DNA from: Haemophilus haemolyticus M19501
GTDB taxonomy: Bacteria; Pseudomonadota; Gammaproteobacteria; Enterobacterales; Pasteurellaceae
Direction: 5' to 3'
Assembly: GCF_000222025.1 (NCBI RefSeq)
Contig: NZ_AFQO01000003.1
Coordinates: 186,001-250,000 of the forward strand
DNA: 64,000 nucleotides
Below the pieces are notes generated by a model that saw only the letters and a list, made by a program, of their open reading frames with translations, had not been told where the DNA came from and did no database searches. Shown here piece by piece: positions 31,075 through 38,523 of the stretch. How positions within the stretch are numbered: position 1 is the stretch's first letter; each line of letters begins with the position of its first letter. Both the position numbers and the translations under genes were made by a program.

Positions 31075-31248
31075 AGACATATAAAAAAGATTTGTAGGGT
31101 GGGCGTAAGCCCACGTGGAGACACATAAAAAAGATTTGTAGGGTGGGCGTAAGCCCACGTGGATACATATAAAAGATTTGTAGGGTGGGCGTAAGCCCAC
31201 GTGGAGACATATAAAAAAGATTTGTAGGGTGGGCGTAAGCCCACGCGG
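31075..31248. repeat. Four-copy tandem array of a 44-bp dyad repeat
   Basis: Units at 31075-31118, 31119-31162, 31163-31204 (42 bp) and 31205-31248. Each has an AT-rich half and a GC-rich half, GTAGGGTGGGCGTAAGCCCA followed by CGTGG, whose RNA would fold as GGGC-GUAA-GCCC, a stem with a GNRA loop. Related single dyads flank it at 31038-31064 and 31282-31304. The array lies between the TA tract and hifB, so it separates hifB from the shared promoter. Confidence 0.92.
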
Positions 31249-31375
31249 AACATAATCAAACAACTGTAATGTATTAGGCGCGGTGGGCTTATGCCCCACC
31301 TACGGGGAAATGAATAAGGATAAATATGGGCTTAGCCCAATTTACGGATTTAATTATGTTGAAATGGGGAAAACA

Positions 31376-32089
31376 ATGTTTAAAAAAACACTTTTATTTT
31401 TTATCGCACTATTTTTTACTGCACTTTGTGCATTTTCAGCCAATGCAAATGTGATTATCACTGGCACCAGAGTGATTTATCCCGCTGGGCAGAAAAATGT
31501 TATCGTTAAACTGGAAAATAATGATGATTCGGCAGCATTGGTGCAAGCCTGGATTGATAATGGTAATCCAAATGCCGATCCAAAATACACCAAAACCCCT
31601 TTTGTGATTACCCCGCCTGTTGCTCGCGTGGAAGCAAAATCAGGGCAAAGTTTGCGGATTACGTTCACAGGCGGCGAGCCTTTGCCTGACGATCGCGAAA
31701 GCCTCTTTTATTTTAATTTGTTAGATATTCCGCCGAAACCTGATGCAGCATTTCTGGCAAAACACGGCAGTTTTATGCAAATTGCCATTCGTTCACGTTT
31801 GAAGTTGTTTTATCGCCCTGCGAAACTCTCGATTGATTCTTTTGATGCAATGAAAAAAGTAGTGTTTAAAGCCACGCCTGAAGGGGTGTTGGTGGATAAT
31901 CAAACACCTTATTATATGAACTATATTGGTTTGTTACATCAAAATAAACCTGCGAAAAATGTCAAAATGGTTGCGCCTTTTTCTCAAGCGGTATTTGAAG
32001 CCAAAGGCGTGCGTTCTGGCGATAAATTGAAATGGGTATTGGTTAATGATTACGGTGCCGACCAAGAAGGCGAAGCCATCGCTCAATAA
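31376..32089 (+). CDS. hifB: Periplasmic pilus chaperone HifB
   Basis: A 237-residue PapD-type chaperone. Signal peptide MFKKTLLFFIALFFTALCAF..ANA, then the first Ig domain with SLRITFTGG and LFYFNLLDIPPKP, and the conserved IRSRLKLFYRP that holds the pilin C terminus. It folds and caps HifA, D and E in the periplasm. The ATG at 31376 (GGGGA upstream) directly precedes the signal peptide; the frame open from 31283 is translated dyad repeat. A dyad pair separates it from hifC. Confidence 0.95.
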   Translation: MFKKTLLFFIALFFTALCAFSANANVIITGTRVIYPAGQKNVIVKLENNDDSAALVQAWIDNGNPNADPKYTKTPFVITPPVARVEAKSGQSLRITFTGGEPLPDDRESLFYFNLLDIPPKPDAAFLAKHGSFMQIAIRSRLKLFYRPAKLSIDSFDAMKKVVFKATPEGVLVDNQTPYYMNYIGLLHQNKPAKNVKMVAPFSQAVFEAKGVRSGDKLKWVLVNDYGADQEGEAIAQ

Positions 32090-32101
32090 TAACGAACTCG
32101 T

Positions 32102-32161
32102 GTAGGGTGGGCTTTAGCCCACCGATTAACCATAACAAAGGTGGGCTGAAGCCCACCCTAC
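32102..32161. repeat. Inverted dyad-repeat pair between hifB and hifC
   Basis: GTAGGGTGGGCTTTAGCCCA opens and its near-complement ending AGCCCACCCTAC closes a 60-bp palindromic element. Each half is itself a hairpin (GGGC-TTTA-GCCC, GGGC-TGAA-GCCC). Being intra-operon, it may affect mRNA processing or differential expression of chaperone and usher. Confidence 0.85.
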
Positions 32162-32183
32162 AACCACAAAGAACGATTAATCT

Positions 32184-34697
32184 GTGAAAACAAAAATTTT
32201 TCCCTTAAATAAAATTGCGTTTGCTTGTTCACTGCTATTGGCAAATCCTTTAGCGTGGGCGGAAGATCAATTTGATGCCTCTCTTTGGGGAGATGGTTCG
32301 GTGTTGGGCGTTGATTTTGCCCGATTTAATGTAAAAAATGCCGTGTTACCAGGGCGTTATGAAGCTCAAATCTATGTGAATAATGAAGAAAAAGGCGAAA
32401 GCGATATTATTTTTGCTGATAATCCTGCCACAGGTCGGGCAGAATTATGCTTTACGCCTAAACTTCAAGAAATACTGGATTTGATGGATGAAGCCATTGT
32501 GAAATCGCCCAATTCAGAAGATGACACTTGTGTCTTTGCTTCTGATGCCATTCCTCAAGGCACGTTTGAATATCAAAGCGGCGAAATGAAATTGAAACTT
32601 GAGCTCCCTCAAGCTCTCACTATTCGCCGACCAAGAGGCTATATTGCGCCATCTCGCTGGCAAACTGGCACCAATGCCGCTTTTGCAAATTACGATATCA
32701 ACTATTATCGTTCTGGTAATCCCGAAGTAAAATCCGAAAGTTTGTATGTGGGTTTGCGTAGTGGCGTAAATTTTGGCAACTGGGCATTGCGTCATAGCGG
32801 CAGTTTTAGCCGTTTTGAAAACCAAAGTAGCTCGGGTTTTACTGATAAGGGCAAAAATCATTACGAACGTGGCGATACCTATTTACAACGAGATTTCGCC
32901 CTGCTTCGTGGCAATGTCACTGTTGGGGATTTTTTCAGCACAGCCCGCATTGGCGAAAATTTTGGTATGCGTGGTTTGCGTATTGCCTCTGATGATAGAA
33001 TGCTTGCTCCATCACAACGTGGTTTTGCCCCAGTGGTGCGTGGCGTGGCAAACACAAACGCCAAAGTCAGCATCAAACAAAATGGCTATACGATTTATCA
33101 AATCACCGTTCCCGCTGGGCCTTTCGTGATTAACGATTTGTATGCCAGCGGTTATAGCGGCGATTTAACGGTGGAAATCCAAGAAAGTGATGGCAAAGTG
33201 CGGTCATTTATTGTGCCGTTTTCTAATCTTGCCCCATTAATGCGTGTGGGGCATTTGCGTTATCAATTAGCTGGCGGACGTTATCGCATTGACAGCCGCA
33301 CCTTTGATGAACGGGTGTTACAAGGCGTGTTGCAATATGGTTTAACTAATCATCTCACGCTGAATTCAAGCCTGCTTTACACTCGCCATTATCGTGCAGG
33401 GCTATTTGGTTTTGGATTAAACACGCCGATTGGGGCGTTTTCTGCCGATGCCACTTGGTCGCATGCTGAATTTCCGCTAAAAAATGTGAGCAAAAACGGC
33501 TACAGCTTGCACGGCAGTTATAGTATTAACTTCAATGAAAGTGGCACCAATATCACGTTGGCAGCCTATCGCTATTCTTCACGGGATTTTTACACCTTAA
33601 GCGACACCATTGGTCTTAACCGCACTTTCAGACAATTTAGCGGTGCGTATTTGCCTGAAATTTACCGCCCAAAAAATCAGTTTCAAGTAAGTTTAAGCCA
33701 AAGTCTGGGGAATTGGGGAAATCTCTATCTTTCAGGGCAAACCTATAATTATTGGGAAAAACGTGGCACGAATACGCAATATCAAGTTGCCTATTCAAAC
33801 AGCTTCCACATTCTCAATTACTCTGTAAACCTCTCACAGAGTATTGATAAAGAAACGGGCAAACGTGACAACAGCATCTATTTGAGTCTCAGCCTGCCAT
33901 TAGGCGATAACCATTCTGCAGATAGTAGTTATTCTCGTAGTGGTAACGATATTAACCAACGACTTGGCGTAAATGGCTCTTTTGGCGAACGTCATCAATG
34001 GAGTTATGGCATTAACGCTTCACGCAATAATCAAGGCTACCGCAGTTATGATGCAAACCTTGCACATAACAATAGCATTGGTAGCTATCGTGCTTCTTAT
34101 TCCCGTGACAGCCTCAAAAATCGCTCTACTTCATTAGGCGTAAGTGGTGCTGTCGTGGCACACAAACACGGTATTACTTTAAGCCAACCTGTTGGCGAAA
34201 GCTTTGCCATTATTCACGCCAAAGATGCCGCAGGGGCAAAAGTGGAATCAGGTGCCAATGTGAGCCTTGATTATTTCGGCAATGCGGTTATGCCTTACAC
34301 CAGCCCGTATGAAATCAATTATATCGGTATCAATCCATCTGATGCTGAGGCGAATGTGGAATTTGAAGCCACTGAACGCCAAATCATTCCTCGTGCAAAT
34401 TCAATTAGCTTAGTGGATTTCCGCACGGGCAAAAACACAATGGTGTTATTTAACCTCACTTTGCCAAATGGCGAGCCAGTGCCAATGGCATCCACCGCAC
34501 AAGATAGCGAAGGGGCATTTGTGGGCGATGTGGTGCAAGGGGGCGTGCTTTTCGCTAATAAACTTACCCAGCCAAAAGGCGAGTTAATCGTCAAATGGGG
34601 CGAGCGAGAAAGCGAACAATGTCGCTTCCACTATCAAGTTGATTTGGATAACGCACAAATACAAAGCCACGATATTCAATGCAAAACCGCAGAATAA
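32184..34697 (+). CDS. hifC: Outer-membrane pilus usher HifC
   Basis: An 837-residue usher starting with GTG at 32184. Signal peptide of about 26 residues ending NPLAWA, N-terminal chaperone-binding domain (FDASLWGDGSVLGVDFARFN), 24-strand barrel with plug (AGPFVINDLYASGYSGDL), and C-terminal domains with the last Cys pair (CRFHY, IQCKTAE). It exports and orders subunits into the pilus. No frameshift seen. Two USS cores lie inside (33196 and 33617 region), so the gene has long resided in a USS-bearing genome. Confidence 0.95.
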   Translation: MKTKIFPLNKIAFACSLLLANPLAWAEDQFDASLWGDGSVLGVDFARFNVKNAVLPGRYEAQIYVNNEEKGESDIIFADNPATGRAELCFTPKLQEILDLMDEAIVKSPNSEDDTCVFASDAIPQGTFEYQSGEMKLKLELPQALTIRRPRGYIAPSRWQTGTNAAFANYDINYYRSGNPEVKSESLYVGLRSGVNFGNWALRHSGSFSRFENQSSSGFTDKGKNHYERGDTYLQRDFALLRGNVTVGDFFSTARIGENFGMRGLRIASDDRMLAPSQRGFAPVVRGVANTNAKVSIKQNGYTIYQITVPAGPFVINDLYASGYSGDLTVEIQESDGKVRSFIVPFSNLAPLMRVGHLRYQLAGGRYRIDSRTFDERVLQGVLQYGLTNHLTLNSSLLYTRHYRAGLFGFGLNTPIGAFSADATWSHAEFPLKNVSKNGYSLHGSYSINFNESGTNITLAAYRYSSRDFYTLSDTIGLNRTFRQFSGAYLPEIYRPKNQFQVSLSQSLGNWGNLYLSGQTYNYWEKRGTNTQYQVAYSNSFHILNYSVNLSQSIDKETGKRDNSIYLSLSLPLGDNHSADSSYSRSGNDINQRLGVNGSFGERHQWSYGINASRNNQGYRSYDANLAHNNSIGSYRASYSRDSLKNRSTSLGVSGAVVAHKHGITLSQPVGESFAIIHAKDAAGAKVESGANVSLDYFGNAVMPYTSPYEINYIGINPSDAEANVEFEATERQIIPRANSISLVDFRTGKNTMVLFNLTLPNGEPVPMASTAQDSEGAFVGDVVQGGVLFANKLTQPKGELIVKWGERESEQCRFHYQVDLDNAQIQSHDIQCKTAE

Positions 34698-34710
34698 TTG
34701 AAGAGGATTT

Positions 34711-35376
34711 ATGCAAAAAACACCCAAAAAATTAACCGCACTTTTCCATCAAAAATCCACCGCTTCTTGTAGTGGAGCAAATTATAGTGGAGCAAATTAT
34801 AGTGGCTCAAAATGCTTTAGGCTTCATCGTCTGGCTCTGCTTGCTTGCGTGGCTCTGCTTGATTGCATTGTGGCACGGCCTGCTTATGCCGCTGATGGCA
34901 AAGTGACCTTTGAAGGGGAGATTTTAAGTGATGGCACTTGTAAAATTGAAACAGACAGCCAAAATCGCACTGTTACCCTGCCAACAGTGGGGAAAGCTAA
35001 TTTACGCCTTGCAGGGCAAACCGCCGCCCCCGTGCCTTTTTCCATCACGTTAAAAGAATGCAAGGCAGTTGATGCAGAAAAATCCGCCCTGTTATTTAGC
35101 GGTGCAACAGCAGGGCAGTCTTATCTTCCTAACGTCACAGGCAGCGGCAAAGCCACCAATGTTGGCATTCAAATTGTCAAAGCCGACGGTGCAGGCACGA
35201 CTGTCAAGGTGGATGGTAGCCAATCCGATAATGTGAAAGCCCCCGACACAGGCAAAGCGCAAAACGGCACGGTTATTCAACCCCGTTTTGACTACTTCGC
35301 ACGTTATTACGCCACAGGTGCCGCCACCGCAGGCGACGTTGAAGCCACTGCAACTTTTCAAGTGCAGTATAAGTAA
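34711..35376 (+). CDS. hifD: Minor pilus subunit HifD
   Basis: A 221-residue pilin-like protein. The N terminus is unusual: a basic, Ser/Asn-rich lead of about 40 residues containing a tandem [13 protein letters not shown] repeat precedes the hydrophobic signal segment ending PAYA. The mature part has the Cys pair (DGTCKIE, LKECKA) and donor strand [10 protein letters not shown] with penultimate tyrosine. HifD sits at or near the pilus tip. AGAGGA precedes the ATG, 13 bp after hifC. The true start could lie at an internal codon nearer the hydrophobic segment. Confidence 0.92.
   Translation: MQKTPKKLTALFHQKSTASCSGANYSGANYSGSKCFRLHRLALLACVALLDCIVARPAYAADGKVTFEGEILSDGTCKIETDSQNRTVTLPTVGKANLRLAGQTAAPVPFSITLKECKAVDAEKSALLFSGATAGQSYLPNVTGSGKATNVGIQIVKADGAGTTVKVDGSQSDNVKAPDTGKAQNGTVIQPRFDYFARYYATGAATAGDVEATATFQVQYK
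34771..34809 (+). repeat. 15-bp tandem repeat in the hifD 5' region
   Basis: AGTGGAGCAAATTAT occurs twice (34771-34785, 34786-34800) with a partial third copy, encoding SGANY units. As 15 is a multiple of 3, copy-number change would lengthen the leader without a frameshift. Confidence 0.85.
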
Positions 35377-35395
35377 TTTTTAATAGGCAAATAAA

Positions 35396-36706
35396 ATGAA
35401 AACATTAAAATCAAGCCCGCTCCATCTCTCTCTTTTACCATATCTTATGGTGCTATTATTTCTTTTTTCCGCGTATCCAGCAATGGCGGCTCCGAAGCAG
35501 GCTCACTCAGAAGATAAATTGGGTATTCAATCAATAAAAACTTTCACATTTACTGGATCTAGTAGTTTGATTGCAAGATCAACAAAACCTGAGATAGTTC
35601 TTTTTTCTAGAGCTAGAGATAATCCGAAAGCTGATGCTTTTTCTAGTGACAGTACAAATGGTTCATTCACGCCATTTAACTCACTAGGCACTTGGATTAA
35701 CACCACCGTAACAGGGGATTCAGGCTATTCTTTTGGGGGATTTACTTGTACTAATTGTCCTAAAGCCATATTACCACTTGAATTTCATCTTAATAAAAGT
35801 AAATTAACCGCAACGGATCAAGTTACCCCTGATGGGGATACTATTTTTCGGCTTAATGAACACCAATCAGTAGGCGTATCGTTTCAATTAGGAACACAAC
35901 ATCCAGGTCATAATGCTTATTTACCGCCGTTAAATATTGATAACTCTGGTATTGCCCAAGTGGGTAATATTGAAACATATTTTAATAATGCTGTATCTAT
36001 TTATTTCCTAGTCCGTGTAAAATTGCATCTTCTTAATAATCAAATACCAAATAATGTGCAAGATATACTATTAACAGATTTAGACTTAGGCTATATTAAA
36101 TTAAAAAGAAGCCAATTTCAAAATAACAAAAGAGTAACATTTATCATAGAAGATAAGGGAAGTATAACCGTTAAATTACAACCCCCAAAAATCCGTTTAA
36201 TACACCAACAACGCCAATGTTATCTATCGAATAATGGAGGTGTACCCTCTATTGTTACATTAAAAAAAGTCAAAAAAAGCGAATTTGATAACACAGATGA
36301 AATTGAGGGTGGTTCATTTAGATTAAGGGTATCTTGCAATAGACAAGAAAACCAAATAAACAACCAATGGTTATTCCCTCGTGTAATGATTACTTTCAAA
36401 GGCGAACAAAACACTACAAACAACGGTTCAAGCGACTTACTCAAAACACAAACAGGCAGCGGACAAGCCACAGGCGTTAGTTTAATAATCAAACGTAATA
36501 GTGGTAATGGCGATTCGGTTAAATATGGACCTGATTCAGCTAATATGAAGAATCCTGGACAATTTGCAGTACACCAACAACCTAGTGAAGGGGATACAAA
36601 CGCCCGAGAAACTTTCAAAGTCTATTACGTTAGAGACACAACAAGAGGTGCTTTAACCGAAGGAAAAGTCAAAGCCGCCGCCACTTTCACAATGTCATAT
36701 CAATAA
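35396..36706 (+). CDS. hifE: Pilus tip adhesin HifE
   Basis: A 436-residue two-domain tip protein: signal peptide ending YPAMAA, an N-terminal receptor-binding domain with a paired Cys loop (TCTNCPK), and a C-terminal pilin domain (QRQCYLS, RVSCNRQ) ending AAATFTMSYQ with the penultimate tyrosine. HifE is the expected host-cell adhesin. Start ATG at 35396 follows hifD by 19 bp. Its last 85 bp are repeated twice downstream (see repeats). Confidence 0.93.
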   Translation: MKTLKSSPLHLSLLPYLMVLLFLFSAYPAMAAPKQAHSEDKLGIQSIKTFTFTGSSSLIARSTKPEIVLFSRARDNPKADAFSSDSTNGSFTPFNSLGTWINTTVTGDSGYSFGGFTCTNCPKAILPLEFHLNKSKLTATDQVTPDGDTIFRLNEHQSVGVSFQLGTQHPGHNAYLPPLNIDNSGIAQVGNIETYFNNAVSIYFLVRVKLHLLNNQIPNNVQDILLTDLDLGYIKLKRSQFQNNKRVTFIIEDKGSITVKLQPPKIRLIHQQRQCYLSNNGGVPSIVTLKKVKKSEFDNTDEIEGGSFRLRVSCNRQENQINNQWLFPRVMITFKGEQNTTNNGSSDLLKTQTGSGQATGVSLIIKRNSGNGDSVKYGPDSANMKNPGQFAVHQQPSEGDTNARETFKVYYVRDTTRGALTEGKVKAAATFTMSYQ

Positions 36707-36710
36707 TAAC

Positions 36711-36890
36711 GTAGGGTGGGCTTTAGCCCACCGTTTTTATTCATTTAGCTCACCGTTTTTTATCTATTTAGCCATAACAAAGGTGGGCTGAAGCCCACCC
36801 TACAACTATTACGTTAAAGACACAACAAGAGGTGTTTTAACCGAAGGAAAAGTCAAAGCCGCCGCCACTTTCACAATGTCATATCAGTAA
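36711..36890 (+). repeat. 180-bp duplication: dyad pair plus hifE 3' end, copy A
   Basis: A 93-bp inverted dyad pair (36711-36803) followed by an 85-bp near-copy of the last hifE codons (36806-36890, source 36622-36706), including the stop. It is repeated at 36933-37112. The 36891-36932 spacer begins with another broken dyad. Confidence 0.9.
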
Positions 36891-36932
36891 TAATGTAGGG
36901 TGGAATATAAAGGCGGTGCTTTAAAATAGATC

Positions 36933-37112
36933 GTAGGGTGGGCTTTAGCCCACCGTTTTTATTCATTTAGCTCACCGTTTTTTATCCATTTAGCCATAAC
37001 AAAGGTGGGCTGAAGCCCACCCTACAACTATTACGTTAAAGACACAACAAGAGGTGTTTTAACCGAAGGAAAAGTCAAAGCCGCCGCCACTTTCACAATG
37101 TCATATCAATAA
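36933..37112 (+). repeat. 180-bp duplication: dyad pair plus hifE 3' end, copy B
   Basis: A nearly identical second copy: dyad pair 36933-37025 and hifE tail 37028-37112. Copies A and B share differences from hifE itself (for example GTTAAAGACAC versus GTTAGAGACAC), so one was copied from the other after the first duplication. Confidence 0.9.
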
Positions 37113-37119
37113 TAATGTA

Positions 37120-37229
37120 GGGCAGGAATACAAAGGCTGAAGGTTTAAACTTCAGTCTTTTTTTTGTAAAATAGCAAACGATTTTATCCCGCTATTTCAT
37201 AAGGAAACACAATGAAAAAACACCACGTA
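37120..37229 (+). repeat. Right copy of the hpt promoter/start region (direct repeat)
   Basis: 110 bp matching 28361-28471, reaching into codon 6 of the intact hpt. It contains a GGCTGAAG/CTTCAG hairpin with a long T-run that probably ends the hif transcript, then the hpt ribosome binding site. Confidence 0.9.
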
Positions 37230-37751
37230 GATGTTTTAATTTCAGAGAATGATGTTCATACACGTATTGCTGAATTAGGTGCTCAAATTACAAAATTTTA
37301 TCAAGAAAAACAGATCGATAGCCTTGTTGTCGTAGGGCTTTTACGTGGTTCCTTTATGTTTATGGCGGATATCGTTCGTCAGATAAATTTACCTGTGGAA
37401 ATTGAATTTATGACAACTTCAAGTTATGGCACAGGTATGACCACGAATCACGACGTTCGTATTACCAAAGATTTGGACGGCGATATAAAAGGTAAACACG
37501 TTTTAATTGTGGAAGATATTATTGATACGGGTTATACCTTGGAAAAAGTGCGTGATATTTTGAATTTACGTGAGCCTGCGAGCCTTACAATTTGTACGTT
37601 ACTTGATAAACCTTCTCGCCGCGAAGTGGAAGTGCCTGTTGAATGGGTTGGTTTTGAAATTCCTGATGAATTTGTGGTGGGGTATGGTATCGATTACGCG
37701 CAACGCCATCGTAATTTAGGCTATATCGGTAAAGTTGTTTTAGAAGAATAA
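37212..37751 (+). CDS. hpt: Hypoxanthine phosphoribosyltransferase
   Basis: A 179-residue type I PRTase with the PRPP-binding loop [14 protein letters not shown] and the [11 protein letters not shown] segment. It salvages hypoxanthine (and guanine) to IMP/GMP in the cytoplasm. AAGGAAAC lies upstream of the ATG. The whole 5' region exists twice in the window because of the island; this right-hand copy is the complete gene. Confidence 0.97.
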   Translation: MKKHHVDVLISENDVHTRIAELGAQITKFYQEKQIDSLVVVGLLRGSFMFMADIVRQINLPVEIEFMTTSSYGTGMTTNHDVRITKDLDGDIKGKHVLIVEDIIDTGYTLEKVRDILNLREPASLTICTLLDKPSRREVEVPVEWVGFEIPDEFVVGYGIDYAQRHRNLGYIGKVVLEE

Positions 37752-37766
37752 TTTGATTTTATTGAG

Positions 37767-37806
37767 AAGTGCGGTTGAAATTTTAAATGAATTTTTAACC
37801 GCACTT
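37767..37806. terminator. Bidirectional terminator from an inverted USS pair (hpt / nrdG)
   Basis: AAGTGCGGTT (37767-37776) and AACCGCACTT (37797-37806) form a 10-bp stem between the convergent hpt and nrdG genes, with T-runs on both sides. Confidence 0.85.
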
Positions 37807-37807
37807 T

Positions 37808-38275
37808 TTATAGCTTAAATCGATGAATAATTTGATTTGCTGAGCCTCGCCAAACTAAACTTGGGTCTGCCTGTTCTTGGATAAACTTCCCATCAATTAA
37901 CACATCAATATAAGGCAACATAGCACGTTGTTGTTCGTCTAATTCATCTAGTTTATAACCCGTCCAAACCCAGATATCTTTATCGGGGCATTCTCGTTTT
38001 ACGCGTTGCACAAAGGGCAATAATGTTTCTACATTGCGAGGATGAAGTGGATCGCCACCTGAAAGCGTCAGCCCTTGGCGTTTAATGCGTGTGTCTCTTA
38101 AATCATTGATGATTTGTTGTTCCATCGCTTCATCAAATAATACACCTGCTGAAAATGACCAACTTTTTTGGTTATAGCAACCTTTGCAAGCATGCGTACA
38201 TCCACTGACGAAAAGTGTGCATCTTGTGCCTTCGCCATTAATCACATCGGTCGGGTAGTATTGGAGGTAGTTCAT
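37808..38275 (-). CDS. nrdG: Anaerobic ribonucleotide reductase activase NrdG
   Basis: A 155-residue radical-SAM protein. The cluster motif is SGCTHACKGCYNQ (CxxxCxxC), followed by TLSGGDPLHPRN. It generates the glycyl radical in NrdD for anaerobic dNTP synthesis. nrdD is not in the window. Length matches the family. Confidence 0.97.
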   Translation of the reverse strand: MNYLQYYPTDVINGEGTRCTLFVSGCTHACKGCYNQKSWSFSAGVLFDEAMEQQIINDLRDTRIKRQGLTLSGGDPLHPRNVETLLPFVQRVKRECPDKDIWVWTGYKLDELDEQQRAMLPYIDVLIDGKFIQEQADPSLVWRGSANQIIHRFKL

Positions 38276-38397
38276 TTCATAAAAATCCTGAAAATGTGGC
38301 TTAAATTCTCGCCAAATTCACCGCACTTTTGAATTAATCTTTGCAATAAGGCAATAAATTCTGCATAATAGCGAGCAATCGCATTTGCGATATCAAT

Positions 38398-38510
38398 GGA
38401 AACTTTCTCGGTCTCTCGCAACGGTGTCTGGTTTACTCGGTCAGGTTCGGAAGAAAGCAGCCAAAGTCGGAATTACTGTGTGCCGAGAAGAAGCTGGGAA
38501 AGTTTCCGCC
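38398..38510 (+). ncRNA. ffs: 4.5S RNA of the signal recognition particle
   Basis: The conserved apical hairpin sequence GGTCAGGTTCGGAAGAAAGC, followed by AGCCA, is the Ffh-binding domain. The ends pair (GGAAACTTTC with GAAAGTTTCC), giving a single long hairpin of about 110 bases as in enterobacteria. It guides membrane-protein synthesis with Ffh. A GCGATATC element 10 bases before the 5' end may be the -10. cydC converges on it with only ~15 bases between. Confidence 0.95.
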
Positions 38511-38523
38511 CAATTTCCTTTTC

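Noticed and set aside
31075-31248. Possible CRISPR array
   Set aside because: The units are directly adjacent with no unique spacers between them, and no cas gene is present.
31060-31299. Reverse-strand frames with repeated 'WAYAHPTN' and 'GLRPPYKS' peptides
   Set aside because: They are translations of the 44-bp dyad array in two frames; repeats of 44 bp shift the frame and no ribosome binding site or homology supports a protein.
31283-31375. Upstream extension of hifB
   Set aside because: It translates dyad DNA and would place 31 polar residues before the signal peptide; the ATG at 31376 has its own ribosome binding site.
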